DNA from: an uncultured Phascolarctobacterium sp.
GTDB taxonomy: Bacteria > Bacillota > Negativicutes > Acidaminococcales > Acidaminococcaceae
Direction of reading: 5' to 3'
NCBI GenBank assembly: GCA_905207485.1
Contig: CAJLLL010000017.1
Span: 1-33,844, forward strand
Length of the DNA: 33,844 nt
Each line of letters opens with the position of its first letter. Positions within the stretch are counted from its first letter, which is position 1. The position numbers and the translations under genes are program-made. Below, one piece after another: positions 14,816-22,967 of this stretch. A model generated the notes under the pieces. The model saw only the letters and a list, made by a program, of their open reading frames with translations, had not been told where the DNA came from and did no database searches.

Positions 14816-16213
14816 TTATACGTTAAATACTTTGCCCGGGTTCAAAATGCATTTCGGGTCAAGCGCTTTTTTAATTTCACGCATCATTTTCATTTCTACA
14901 GGATTGGTGTATTTTTCCATTGCCGGCAATTTTTTGGCGCCGATGCCATGTTCGCCGCTCAGGCGTCCGCCCAGGCTGTAAACATAAGCATAAGCTTCTG
15001 CGTGGAACTCGCTGAGCTGTTTTTCCCATTCTTCATCGCTCAAATCGCATTTCAGAATCTGGAAATGCAGGTTGCCGTCACCGGCATGGGCAAGGCACAG
15101 CAGTTTGAAGCTGTATTTTTTGGATACTTCGTTCAAATGCTCAATGCACTCGGCAATTTTATCAACCGGTACAACAAGGTCATCGGAAGTGCTGATTAAG
15201 CTGAGAACGCGGGTAGATTCCAGGCAGTTGCGGCGGATTTTCCATACACGCTCATCGGCTTCCAGAACATCGGTTGCGCCGCTGGCAGTGCAAATTTCGT
15301 CAAGCTGTTCCATTTTACTTTCCAGCTCTTCTTCGTTAAAGGTTTCTACGGTAATGATTACATAATAACCATCTTCATAATGCGGCAGTTTCAGTTCGCA
15401 GTAATCGCTCGCGCTGCGCACAAAGCCGTTGTCCATAAATTCAACGCTGGTCGGGTTCAAACCTGCTTTAATAAGGTTAGGCACAACGCCGACTGCTTTA
15501 TCAAGTTCGGTGAAAATTGCCAGAATATCAAGTTTATACGGGCACAGCGGCAAAAGTTTGAGGCTGGCTTTGGTAATAATGCCCAAAGTGCCTTCGCTGC
15601 CCATAATAAGCTGTTCCAGGCAGTAGCCGGTGGAATTCTTTTTAAGAGTGGAGCCAAGCGTTACAATGTCGCCGGTCGGAGTAACAGCTTCGATAGAATA
15701 AACCTGATTGCGGGTAGTGCCGTAACGCACTGCTTTGTTGCCGCCCGCGTTGGTGGCAATGTTGCCACCGATAAGGCAGCTATCGGCGCTGCACGGGTCG
15801 CCAGCATACAAAAACCCTTCTTTGTTGGCATATTCCTGAATTTCCAAAGTTCTGGCACCGGCTTCAACAACCATGTACATACCTTCTTTGTTCAGTTCCA
15901 GAATTTTATCCATGCGTTCCATCAGCATTACAATGCCGCCGCAAACAGGCACTGCGCCGCAGGATACGCTGGTACCTGCGCTGCGCGGGGTTACGGGCAC
16001 GTCAAACTGGTTGGCAATTTTCATTACTGCTGCCACTTCTTCGGTGTTGGCCGGGGCAACTACAACTTCCGGCAGGTGATGGTAATGCGGGTCGGTTTCT
16101 TCATCGGTTTTATATCTGTCAAGCGTTTCGGAGTCGGTCATTACATATTCACTGCCCACTGCTTTGCGCAGCGCCTCCAGTACTTCTTCGGTGACCGGTT
16201 TGTAATTTGCCAT
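14816..16213 (-). CDS. FAD-linked 2-hydroxyacid dehydrogenase (GlcD/D-lactate dehydrogenase family), second of a tandem pair
   Basis: Predicted 465 aa. The N-terminal half is a PCMH-type FAD-binding domain (VVVAPANTEEVAAVMKIAN, then DPCSADSCLIGGN and TNAGGNKAVRYG). The C-terminal half is the FAD-oxidase C domain with HAGDGNLH and SGEHGIGAKK. Such enzymes oxidise D-lactate, glycolate, D-2-hydroxyglutarate or similar acids; in anaerobes they often pass electrons to EtfAB. No Etf or iron-sulfur subunit is in the window. Start ATG 16213: AAGGA lies about 10 nt upstream, and the further in-frame TTG has no ribosome site. It lies 38 bp after its close paralogue, to which it is visibly similar along the whole length. 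Which hydroxyacid it uses cannot be read from sequence. Confidence 0.87.
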   Translation of the reverse strand: MANYKPVTEEVLEALRKAVGSEYVMTDSETLDRYKTDEETDPHYHHLPEVVVAPANTEEVAAVMKIANQFDVPVTPRSAGTSVSCGAVPVCGGIVMLMERMDKILELNKEGMYMVVEAGARTLEIQEYANKEGFLYAGDPCSADSCLIGGNIATNAGGNKAVRYGTTRNQVYSIEAVTPTGDIVTLGSTLKKNSTGYCLEQLIMGSEGTLGIITKASLKLLPLCPYKLDILAIFTELDKAVGVVPNLIKAGLNPTSVEFMDNGFVRSASDYCELKLPHYEDGYYVIITVETFNEEELESKMEQLDEICTASGATDVLEADERVWKIRRNCLESTRVLSLISTSDDLVVPVDKIAECIEHLNEVSKKYSFKLLCLAHAGDGNLHFQILKCDLSDEEWEKQLSEFHAEAYAYVYSLGGRLSGEHGIGAKKLPAMEKYTNPVEMKMMREIKKALDPKCILNPGKVFNV

Positions 16214-16251
16214 ATTTCTCAAGTCCTTTCTACTGTCCTTCAATAATAAAA

Positions 16252-17655
16252 TTAATCCATGTTAAAAATTTTGCCCGGGTTCAAAATGCAGTTCGGGTCC
16301 ATTGCTTTTTTAATGGTACGCATTAAATTAAGTTCGCCCGGACGGGTATATTTTTCCATTTCCTTCAGCTTCTTGGCGCCGATGCCGTGTTCGCCTGCCA
16401 GGCGTCCGCCGATGCTGTAAGCATAGGTATAAACTTCATCGTGGAATGCCTGTACGTTCTGCTCCCATTCTTCATCGGTCAAATCGCATTTGCACAATAC
16501 GATATGCAGATTACCGTCGCCTACATGGGCGCAAATAAGCGGCGTAAACGGATATTTTTCACCGGTTTTCATAACAAATTTAACTGCATCAGCAACTTTA
16601 TCGCGCGGTACAACAACGTCGTCGGTAAGGGATACAAGGCTGATAAGGCGTACGCTTTCCTGGCAGTTGCGGCGCATCTTCCAAATGCGTTCGTCAGCTT
16701 CCAGCACTTCTACGGCGCCAGCTTCGGTGCAAAGCTCATCAAGGCGTTCCATTTTCATATCCAGTTCGTCTTCGTTGTAGGTTTCAACCGTAACGATAAC
16801 ATAAATGCCGTCTTCATAATGCGGTACGTTTTTATATTCGCAGTAATCAGCGGTAGTGCGTACATAGGTATTATCCATGTACTCAATGCTGGTCGGGTCA
16901 ATGCCGGCTTTTAAAAGCAGCGGCACTAAATCAATAGCTTTGTCCGGGTCGGTAAATACGGCTACAAGGTCAAATTTATACGGGCACAGCGGCAAAAGTT
17001 TAAGGGTTGCTTTGGTAATGATGCCTAAAGTGCCTTCACTGCCCATAATAAGCTGTTCCAGGCAATAGCCGGTAGAACATTTTTTCAAACGCGCGCCAAC
17101 TTCAATAATTTCGCCCGTCGGGCTGACAAATTCAATTTCGTGTACTTGGTCGCGGGTGGTTCCGTAACGTACGGCTTTATTGCCGCCGGCATTGGTTGCC
17201 AGGTTGCCGCCGATAAGGCAGCTGTCGGCGCTGCACGGATCGCCTGCGTAAAGGTAGCCTGCTTCGTTGGCCATTTTCTGAATATCAATGGTCGGCACGC
17301 CGGCTTCAGTAACAAGATACATGCCATCAGTATTCAGCTCAATAATTTTGTTAAGGCGTTCCATCAAAAGCACAATGCCGCCGTAAACGGCAATAGCGCC
17401 ATCAGCAAGACTGGTGCCTGCACTGCGCACGGTTACGGGCACGTTAAATTTATTGGCAAGTTTCATAATTTCCGCAATTTCTTCGGCATTAGCCGGTTTT
17501 ACAACAACTTCCGGCTTGTGGAATTTACGCGGGTCTGTTTCTTCATCAGTCTGATAGTGTTCCAAAGTTTCAGCGTCGGTAAGCACATATTCTGCGCCCA
17601 CAACGCCTTTTAATGCTTCAATTACTTCTGCGGTAACGGGAGCATATGTTTTCAT
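16252..17655 (-). CDS. FAD-linked 2-hydroxyacid dehydrogenase (GlcD/D-lactate dehydrogenase family), first of a tandem pair
   Basis: 467 aa, with the same domain order as the downstream paralogue: FAD-binding domain with DPCSADSCLIGGN and NAGGNKAVRYGTTRDQ, then the C-terminal domain with HVGDGNLH and AGEHGIGAKK. Differences cluster in the substrate-side C-domain: for example FVMKTGEKYPFTPLICAHVG here against HLNEVSKKYSFKLLCLAHAG in the other. The two may therefore differ in substrate or form a heteromer. GAAGGAT precedes the ATG. It is the first gene after a consensus promoter and so leads the operon. Cytoplasmic; no signal peptide. Confidence 0.88.
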   Translation of the reverse strand: MKTYAPVTAEVIEALKGVVGAEYVLTDAETLEHYQTDEETDPRKFHKPEVVVKPANAEEIAEIMKLANKFNVPVTVRSAGTSLADGAIAVYGGIVLLMERLNKIIELNTDGMYLVTEAGVPTIDIQKMANEAGYLYAGDPCSADSCLIGGNLATNAGGNKAVRYGTTRDQVHEIEFVSPTGEIIEVGARLKKCSTGYCLEQLIMGSEGTLGIITKATLKLLPLCPYKFDLVAVFTDPDKAIDLVPLLLKAGIDPTSIEYMDNTYVRTTADYCEYKNVPHYEDGIYVIVTVETYNEDELDMKMERLDELCTEAGAVEVLEADERIWKMRRNCQESVRLISLVSLTDDVVVPRDKVADAVKFVMKTGEKYPFTPLICAHVGDGNLHIVLCKCDLTDEEWEQNVQAFHDEVYTYAYSIGGRLAGEHGIGAKKLKEMEKYTRPGELNLMRTIKKAMDPNCILNPGKIFNMD

Positions 17656-17718
17656 ACTTCATCATCCTTCCATAACTGCCTCCACATACACAGGGCAGAT
17701 AAATACATATCTTTAATA

Positions 17719-17747
17719 ATTATATTACAAAATTATGCAAATTTCAA
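17719..17747 (-). promoter_or_regulatory. Promoter of the dehydrogenase pair
   Basis: Minus strand: TTGAAA (17742-17747), 17-bp spacer, TATAAT (17719-17724). The leader is about 57 nt, with no evident riboswitch. Confidence 0.8.
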
Positions 17748-17770
17748 AATAATGTCTGCCATAGTAAACA

Positions 17771-17798
17771 AAAATCCCTGTTAAAAAACAGGGATTTT
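17771..17798 (-). terminator. Terminator of the FadL-type gene
   Basis: AAAATCCCTG/CAGGGATTTT stem with an 8-nt loop, continuing into a T-run on the minus strand, 19 nt after the stop codon. Confidence 0.85.
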
Positions 17799-17816
17799 AA
17801 AAAATTTTACTTCTTT

Positions 17817-19067
17817 TTAAAAATTGCGCTGGTAGCTGATGCCGATAATTTTGGTAAAGCTGTCGTGGGTGTGAGCATGACGATCATCATTACCAATTTG
17901 ATTTGGGTCAGAATCTCTAAACTTAAATCTTAAATCACCTACATCCATCCACCCCAGTGCCAAAGCTACGCTCTGGTCTTTATCGTTATAACGTGCGCCG
18001 ATGGAATAAGTACGGCGATTGCCGGTCGGTACCATAAAATCGCCGCCGTCATAAGGAATAGAGGATTCGTCATAAGCAAAGCCTGCCATTACGGTATATT
18101 TATCGCTCAGCTTATGCTCCACGCCGATGGCATAACGCCAGCCGTCCTCCCAGTTTTTAGGACTAGCACTAACTCCCATCGGAGTCGTGATATTCAAAGC
18201 ATCGTAAGTGTCCCAACCGGTGCGCACAGCGTTTAATTCCAAGCGGGTTCTATCATTAAACTTATAGCTGTAACCGATATGCCAAGATTCCGGCAGCGTT
18301 ACCTCTCCGTAAGCATCACCTGAAAAATCGCGTCCCAATAAAGAATTTGTATAGCCGTTAAAATCTGCTTCCATAGAATGTTTAATGCGGCTGCGATATA
18401 CTACGCCGATTTCATTCTTATCATCAAATGCATAATTAACAGCAGCATTCCATCCTAAAGCATAACTCTCACCTTTGGTATGAGTTGGACCAACGCCCAT
18501 CTTATTCAGAGGATCATATGCAATATTTTTTTCCATCGTCAAACGAACATAGTTAACCTCTGCACCAATCGCCGCGCTCCACTTATCATCAAACTTATGC
18601 GCAAAAGTCGGCGTAACGCTAACACCATCCAAACGAGATACAAATGCATTGGTAGAAACATGTGAATCACGTTCAAACTCGGAAACCATGGCAAAGCGGC
18701 TGAACGCACCAATGCCGAACCAGTCTTTATCGTTCAGTTTTTTTACATAGTAAGTGCCTGGCGCAAACCCAAAATGCACACGGTTATGCCCGCTTTCAAT
18801 AACATTATTACCGTCATACAAATCATAATCACCGTGCGGGCTGAGGTAAGTTGCACTTACCTTAAACGCTTCGCCATCAACTTTGGTAATGGATGCCGGG
18901 TTATAAGCCACATTGGCTGCATCGCCTTCGGCAAACATACGTGCTCCGCCCATGGCAACGCCTTCAGCACTCCATTCGTTAATAGCAAAGCCTTCCGCAC
19001 CGGCAAGCTGAGGCACGCCAAGAGCGCACAACACGCCCAATGCAATCAGTTTATTTTTTACTTTCAC
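17817..19067 (-). CDS. OmpP1/FadL-type outer-membrane transport protein
   Basis: 416 aa. The signal peptide is cut near residue 24 (LAGA-EGF). The mature N-terminus has the FadL-type plug signature (GFAINEWSAEGVAMGGARMFAEGDAANVAYNPA, positions about 26-58), then beta-strand-rich sequence ending in Phe (YQRNF). FadL-family proteins are 14-strand barrels that let hydrophobic compounds cross the outer membrane by lateral diffusion; the ligand here is unknown. The start is GTG 19067, with AGAGG 7 nt upstream. It supports a diderm cell plan together with the SLH porin. The promoter is probably an extended -10 (TG-T-TACAAT) just upstream. Monocistronic. Confidence 0.87.
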   Translation of the reverse strand: MKVKNKLIALGVLCALGVPQLAGAEGFAINEWSAEGVAMGGARMFAEGDAANVAYNPASITKVDGEAFKVSATYLSPHGDYDLYDGNNVIESGHNRVHFGFAPGTYYVKKLNDKDWFGIGAFSRFAMVSEFERDSHVSTNAFVSRLDGVSVTPTFAHKFDDKWSAAIGAEVNYVRLTMEKNIAYDPLNKMGVGPTHTKGESYALGWNAAVNYAFDDKNEIGVVYRSRIKHSMEADFNGYTNSLLGRDFSGDAYGEVTLPESWHIGYSYKFNDRTRLELNAVRTGWDTYDALNITTPMGVSASPKNWEDGWRYAIGVEHKLSDKYTVMAGFAYDESSIPYDGGDFMVPTGNRRTYSIGARYNDKDQSVALALGWMDVGDLRFKFRDSDPNQIGNDDRHAHTHDSFTKIIGISYQRNF

Positions 19068-19133
19068 AATGTCACCTCTGTTAAAATTATTAGTAGCTGG
19101 TACTATTGTAACAGATTTGTGAAATTTTAGCTA

Positions 19134-19172
19134 CAAAAAAATACGCCTCCTGCTTCATGCAAAAGGCGTATT
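19134..19172 (-). terminator. Terminator of the helical-repeat gene
   Basis: AATACGCCT/AGGCGTATT stem followed by T7 on the minus strand, 10 nt after the stop codon. Confidence 0.85.
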
Positions 19173-19181
19173 AAAATTTTA

Positions 19182-19919
19182 TCAGCCGTCAATACCGCGG
19201 CGCAGCACTATAGGACGTTGTTTTTCCCACGGTTTGTACTGTACGGTACTGCAAAATTCGTAGGCTTTATAGCGTTTGGCAGCATCTGTTTCAGCGGCAG
19301 CCTTGGCTAAATCGCGCTCGGCAATTTCGTTGCGGGGGTAATATTTAAACGCTTCAGCGTAAATATCGCCTGCTTTGGCATCATCACCGGCGTTGTGAGC
19401 ATCTTCCGCCAAAAATTTAAGAGCAAAATATTTGTAGGGGTTTACACCGTTGTTGTCCTTTTCGGCTTCTGCCATCTGCTGCGCTTCCTGCACAGCCTGC
19501 GCTTCTTTGCCTGCTTCACGCAGTACCGTCAGCCTGCGGTAAAACATATCGCCGCGCGGCGAACTGTGAAAGCTGTGTTTATATGCACGCGCAATATCAT
19601 AAGCCTGCTGCAAGTATGTTAATGCGGCATCTTCGCTTTTGGCAAGTTTCCAGACAATTTCCGCTATATCGCGCAGGCACAAAACTTTATGCTCTGCTTC
19701 GCTTAAACCATATTCCGGGTCATCATCCATATTCGGTTCAACATCAACCACAGTGCTTAAAACACGCATTGCACCTTCAGTGTCACCCATCCAGTACAGC
19801 GCGCGCCCTACAATAGAGCGGCAGCGCCAATCGTTATAATCCTGTATCATACCCACCGGCACGGGATATTCTCCATTTGCCAGGCGGGATACATAGCCCA
19901 TCCATTCCTGCTGGTCCAT
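19182..19919 (-). CDS. Predicted TPR-like helical-repeat protein, unknown function
   Basis: 245 aa, cytoplasmic, acidic, no signal peptide or membrane segment. The sequence is a series of paired amphipathic helices with TPR-like spacing, for example GRALYWMGDTEGAMRVLSTVVDVEP (about 38-62), DAALTYLQQAYDIARAYKH (about 95-115) and AGDDAKAGDIYAEAFKYYPRN (about 175-196). This implies a protein-binding scaffold. No catalytic motif is seen and I do not recognise the family. AAGGAGG lies before the ATG. The promoter appears to be an extended -10 (TGGTATAAT) directly after the terminator of the candidate small RNA. Monocistronic, between a FadL-type gene and the decarboxylase gene. Confidence 0.75.
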   Translation of the reverse strand: MDQQEWMGYVSRLANGEYPVPVGMIQDYNDWRCRSIVGRALYWMGDTEGAMRVLSTVVDVEPNMDDDPEYGLSEAEHKVLCLRDIAEIVWKLAKSEDAALTYLQQAYDIARAYKHSFHSSPRGDMFYRRLTVLREAGKEAQAVQEAQQMAEAEKDNNGVNPYKYFALKFLAEDAHNAGDDAKAGDIYAEAFKYYPRNEIAERDLAKAAAETDAAKRYKAYEFCSTVQYKPWEKQRPIVLRRGIDG

Positions 19920-19982
19920 AATATTTCCTCCTTACAAGGTTATTCTAAAAAGATTATACCATAAGCACATTACCTATACCAT

Positions 19983-20026
19983 AAAAAACGGCTGCGGCAC
20001 ACATCAAAGATGTGCGCACGGCAGCC
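19983..20026 (-). terminator. Strong terminator of the candidate small RNA and decarboxylase transcript
   Basis: Outer stem GGCTGC/GCAGCC (19990-19995, 20021-20026), inner stem CACATC/GATGTG with an AAA loop, then six Ts on the minus strand (19983-19988). No other hairpin is seen after the decarboxylase gene. Confidence 0.85.
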
Positions 20027-20078
20027 TAAAATAAGGGAAAGCGTATGTAAGGCAATGTATAAAAAATATCATTGCACA
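19983..20078 (-). ncRNA. Candidate small RNA in the 3' region of the decarboxylase gene
   Basis: A perfect promoter (20085-20113) predicts a start near 20078. The RNA of about 95 nt would carry a 5' hairpin (GCAATG, 20070-20075; CATTGC, 20052-20057), then an unpaired stretch containing GCUUUCCCUU, then a terminator hairpin ending in U6 at 19983-19988. There is no plausible open reading frame with a ribosome site. Expression and function are not shown; it could also simply be the decarboxylase terminator with an internal promoter. Confidence 0.5.
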
Positions 20079-20084
20079 ATGTAA

Positions 20085-20113
20085 ATTATACACTGCAAGC
20101 AGAATTTTGTCAA
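20085..20113 (-). promoter_or_regulatory. Perfect sigma-70 promoter inside the decarboxylase 3' region
   Basis: Minus strand: TTGACA (20108-20113), exactly 17 bp, TATAAT (20085-20090). It points away from the decarboxylase gene and into 90-100 bp that hold no gene before a terminator. Confidence 0.85.
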
Positions 20114-20198
20114 GTTTTTCTACAATAAGCAAATTTTATTAACTTTTTGTAACATTTATGACTTTCTATAACTATTTTAAAAGACTAACGGACAATTT

Positions 20199-21368
20199 TT
20201 ACTCCGCTTTTAAAAGTACCGGCTCTGCAATTTCGTTTTTAACATCTTCCCAAACAACAAAATTTGCCTTGCTGAATCCGTTAAAAGTTGTTGCCGATGC
20301 CGAAGTATAAGCGCCGCAGATAGGCACAAGGATTAAATCGCCCTCCTCCTGGCGCACCGTCATTTTGCCGCGGAACATAATATCAAGGGAATCGCAGCTC
20401 GGACCTGCAAAAGTTGCTGCCACCTGCTCGCCTTCCTTAAAGCTGATAAGCTTAAAATCCCACTGGTCAAACAAAACGCCAGAGAATGTACCATACAAGC
20501 CGTCATCAAGGAAATACCACGGCTGTCCGCCGCGCTCCGTAACGCCGATAACGCTGGTAATAAGGTTTACCGCCGTACCGCAGATAAAACGCCCCGGCTC
20601 GCACCAGATTTCCACGCCCGGGAAATCTTCGTCAAGGCGGGCATTAATCTGCTGCAGCATTTCTTTAAGGTTAAAGCGTACTTTAGGTTCGGGAATAGGG
20701 AACCCGCCGCCAATATCCATAATGCGAAGCTGCATGCCGCTGGCTGCTGCTTCTTCAAAAATTTCACGCGCAATATCAAGGGCATTTAAATATGGGTCGG
20801 CACTTGTCGTCTGGCTGCCTACATGAAAAGCAATACCGGCAGCGTCAAGGCCTGCTGCTTTTGCCTTTTGCAAAAGTTCCAAAGCCTGTTCGCGCGCTGC
20901 GCCAAATTTTTTATTTAAATCTACATGTGCCGAAGAATTATCTATCCTGATGCGCAAAAGAGCCGTTGCACCCGGGCACTCGCGCGCCATTTTATCTATT
21001 TCACCTGCGCTGTCAAAGGTCATCTTGCTTACGCCAGCAGTGCTGCATGCACGCAAACCGTTCACTGTTTTCATCGGGTTCGCGTAAATCATCCTGCTGC
21101 CTGCAATGCCCAAAGAAGCAAGTTCCATAATTTCGCCGTCAGAAGCCACGTCAAAGTTAGAGCCAAGGTCACGCATCAGCTCTAAAATACGCCTGTGGGG
21201 ATTCGCCTTAATAGCGTAAAACACCTTAACGCGCGGCATATGAGTACGCAGAAGATTATAATTTTTCTCAATCTGTTCCAAAGAAAGCACTAAAAGCGGA
21301 GTGCCGTAAGCCTGCGCCAGCGCTTCCGTTTCCTGCCTGTTAAGTTGAAAATATTTTTCTTTTTTCAT
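20199..21368 (-). CDS. ldc: Lysine/ornithine decarboxylase (Selenomonas LDC type)
   Basis: Predicted 389 aa, fold-type III PLP decarboxylase of the eukaryotic-ODC-like group. The PLP lysine is K54 in FYAIKANP. Other motifs: FDVAS.GE, IYANP.K, AFHVGSQ, IDIGGGFP-type loop (MDIGGGFPIPEP), CEPGRFICGTAVNL, and the active-site cysteine in GPSCDSLD. It resembles the Selenomonas ruminantium enzyme throughout (YANPMK, DLNKKFGA, YGTFSG). That enzyme makes cadaverine from lysine, which is attached to peptidoglycan in Negativicutes, and also accepts ornithine. Start ATG 21368: AAGGGGAG lies 7 nt upstream, whereas the GTG 6 nt earlier is too close to it. Cytoplasmic. Promoter at 21409-21436; transcript probably ends at 19983. 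Confidence 0.88.
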   Translation of the reverse strand: MKKEKYFQLNRQETEALAQAYGTPLLVLSLEQIEKNYNLLRTHMPRVKVFYAIKANPHRRILELMRDLGSNFDVASDGEIMELASLGIAGSRMIYANPMKTVNGLRACSTAGVSKMTFDSAGEIDKMARECPGATALLRIRIDNSSAHVDLNKKFGAAREQALELLQKAKAAGLDAAGIAFHVGSQTTSADPYLNALDIAREIFEEAAASGMQLRIMDIGGGFPIPEPKVRFNLKEMLQQINARLDEDFPGVEIWCEPGRFICGTAVNLITSVIGVTERGGQPWYFLDDGLYGTFSGVLFDQWDFKLISFKEGEQVAATFAGPSCDSLDIMFRGKMTVRQEEGDLILVPICGAYTSASATTFNGFSKANFVVWEDVKNEIAEPVLLKAE

Positions 21369-21408
21369 ATCCACTCTCCCCTTGCCACTGCATTAATTAA
21401 CGTATATG

Positions 21409-21436
21409 ATTGTACCACAATTTTCAGAAAGTACAA
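21409..21436 (-). promoter_or_regulatory. Promoter of the decarboxylase gene
   Basis: Minus strand: TTGTAC (21431-21436), 16-bp spacer, extended -10 TG-G-TACAAT (21409-21414). The boxes form a TTGTAC...GTACAA symmetry. Confidence 0.65.
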
Positions 21437-21531
21437 TAGGAAAATGAAAGAAATTATAAATTTTTAAAGGAGTTTAAACCAAAACTAAAATAATCACGGA
21501 TAGCGGCAAATTTACGGCTGAAATTGCTTAA

Positions 21532-21591
21532 TTTTTACGTTTTTTTAATACTTTTTCAATATTTTTTATACCTTTTTAATACAGTCTTTTT
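21532..21591. other. Phased T-tracts, probable bent DNA
   Basis: T-runs centred at about 21534, 21543, 21554, 21564.5 and 21575 (spacings 9, 11, 10.5, 10.5 bp), with a sixth at 21589. Helically phased tracts of 5-7 T give intrinsic curvature. The tract lies about 100-150 bp upstream of the decarboxylase promoter. Confidence 0.55.
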
Positions 21592-21640
21592 ATACAAAAT
21601 ATTGTGCCGCCCGAAGCAGCGTAATGCCAAATACAGCAAA

Positions 21641-21670
21641 TAAAAAGGCCCTGCCTTTTAAAGCAGAGCC
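21641..21670 (-). terminator. Terminator of serS
   Basis: GGCTCTGC/GCAGGGCC stem (one mismatch, 8-nt loop) followed by TTTTTA on the minus strand, 17 nt after the serS stop. Confidence 0.85.
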
Positions 21671-21686
21671 GTAAATATTAAATTGT

Positions 21687-22967
21687 TTATTTTTCCGGAG
21701 CGGCAATAACGTCACAGCCCATGTAAGGACGCAGAACTTCCGGAATAACAACGCTGCCGTCAGCCTGCTGGTAGTTTTCCAAAATAGCGCAGACGGTACG
21801 TCCAACAGCAAGGCCGGAACCGTTAAGGGTATGCACATATTCCGGTTTTGCCTTTGCATCGCGGCGGAAACGGATATTTGCGCGGCGTGCTTGGAAATCA
21901 AGGCAGTTGGAGCAGCTGGAAATTTCGCGGTACATATTGGCAGCAGGCAGCCAAACTTCAAGGTCATAAGTAGTAGCGCTGCTGAAGCCCAAATCGCCGG
22001 TGCAGAGACGGACAACACGGTACGGCAGGCCCAGCAATTGCAGCAGGTGCTCTGCATTATGGGTCAGCTTGTCAAGTTCTTCCCAGCTTGTTTCCGGTTT
22101 AACAATTTTAACCATTTCAACTTTATTAAACTGGTGCTGACGGATTAAGCCGCGGGTATCGCGTCCGGCGCTGCCTGCTTCGCTGCGGAAGCATGCGCTG
22201 TAAGCGGTATAGTATTTCGGCAGGTCGGCATCGTTTAAAATTTCACCGGCATGGTAGTTGGTTAATGTTACTTCTGCCGTCGGAATCAAATAATAATCCA
22301 GGCCTTCCAGTTTAAACATATCTTCGGCAAATTTCGGCAGTTGGCCGGTACCGAACAAAGTATTGCTGTTAGCCATGAACGGCGTAAACATTTCGGTGTA
22401 GCCGTGTTCTTTAGTGTTAATATCAAGGAAGAAATTAATTACGGCGCGTTCCAGACGGGAACCAAGGCCTTTATAGAAGGTAAAGCGTGCGCCAGTAACT
22501 TTGGCTGCACGGTCAAAATCCAGAATGCCAAGGTTTTCGCCAATATCCCAGTGGGCTTTAGGCTCAAAATCAAATTTGCGCGGTTCGCCCCAGCGGCGTA
22601 CTTCCGGATTATCGGAATCATCTTCGCCGACCGGAACATCCGCAGCAGGCATATTAGGAATAGTATATAAAATAGCGTTAAGTTCGCCTTCAATTTCTTT
22701 CAGCTTGGCATCGCCTGCGGCAATTTCTTCGCCCAGTGCGCGTACTGCTGCCATTTGCGCATCTGCGTTTTCACCGGCTTTTTTCATGCGGCCGATTTCC
22801 TGGGAGGCGCTGTTGCGCTGGTTTTTCAGTTTTTCAACGCTTAAAATAACTTCGCGGCGCTGTTTGTCCAGCTCTAAAAAAGCGTCTAAATCTATTTTGG
22901 AATGGCGCTTAGCCAGTGCTTCCTTCACCGCATCAGGATTTTCCCTGACAAAATTCATGTCTAACAT
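21687..22967 (-). CDS. serS: Seryl-tRNA synthetase
   Basis: Predicted 426 aa, class II synthetase that charges tRNA-Ser and tRNA-Sec. The N-terminal coiled-coil arm (about 30-105: KQRREVILSVEKLKNQRNSAS) binds the tRNA long arm. Motif 2 is FRSEAGSAGRDTRGLIRQHQF, in two parts FRSEAGSAGRDTRG and LIRQHQF. Motif 3 region is LNGSGLAVGRTVCAILENYQ. The serine-site ISSCSNCLDFQARR is intact. ATG 22967 is preferred because GGAGG lies 7 nt upstream and the protein then starts MLDMNFVREN like other SerS; the ATG at 22973 is 1 nt from that site. There is no T-box leader: the transcript leader appears to be short, with an extended -10 (TGC-TACAAT) at 23007-23012. Confidence 0.96.
   Translation of the reverse strand: MLDMNFVRENPDAVKEALAKRHSKIDLDAFLELDKQRREVILSVEKLKNQRNSASQEIGRMKKAGENADAQMAAVRALGEEIAAGDAKLKEIEGELNAILYTIPNMPAADVPVGEDDSDNPEVRRWGEPRKFDFEPKAHWDIGENLGILDFDRAAKVTGARFTFYKGLGSRLERAVINFFLDINTKEHGYTEMFTPFMANSNTLFGTGQLPKFAEDMFKLEGLDYYLIPTAEVTLTNYHAGEILNDADLPKYYTAYSACFRSEAGSAGRDTRGLIRQHQFNKVEMVKIVKPETSWEELDKLTHNAEHLLQLLGLPYRVVRLCTGDLGFSSATTYDLEVWLPAANMYREISSCSNCLDFQARRANIRFRRDAKAKPEYVHTLNGSGLAVGRTVCAILENYQQADGSVVIPEVLRPYMGCDVIAAPEK

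Larger units (their letters stand above)
21369..21686. other. 318-bp intergenic region between serS and the decarboxylase gene
   Basis: Holds, from left to right, the decarboxylase ribosome site and promoter (21409-21436), AT-rich DNA, a set of phased T-tracts (21532-21591) and the serS terminator (21641-21670). No gene is seen. Confidence 0.7.

Noticed and set aside
15380..16246. 288-codon open frame opposite the second dehydrogenase gene
   Set aside because: It is a shadow of a strongly supported gene on the other strand; the translation is rich in Phe, His and Asn with no family motif, and there is no ribosome site.
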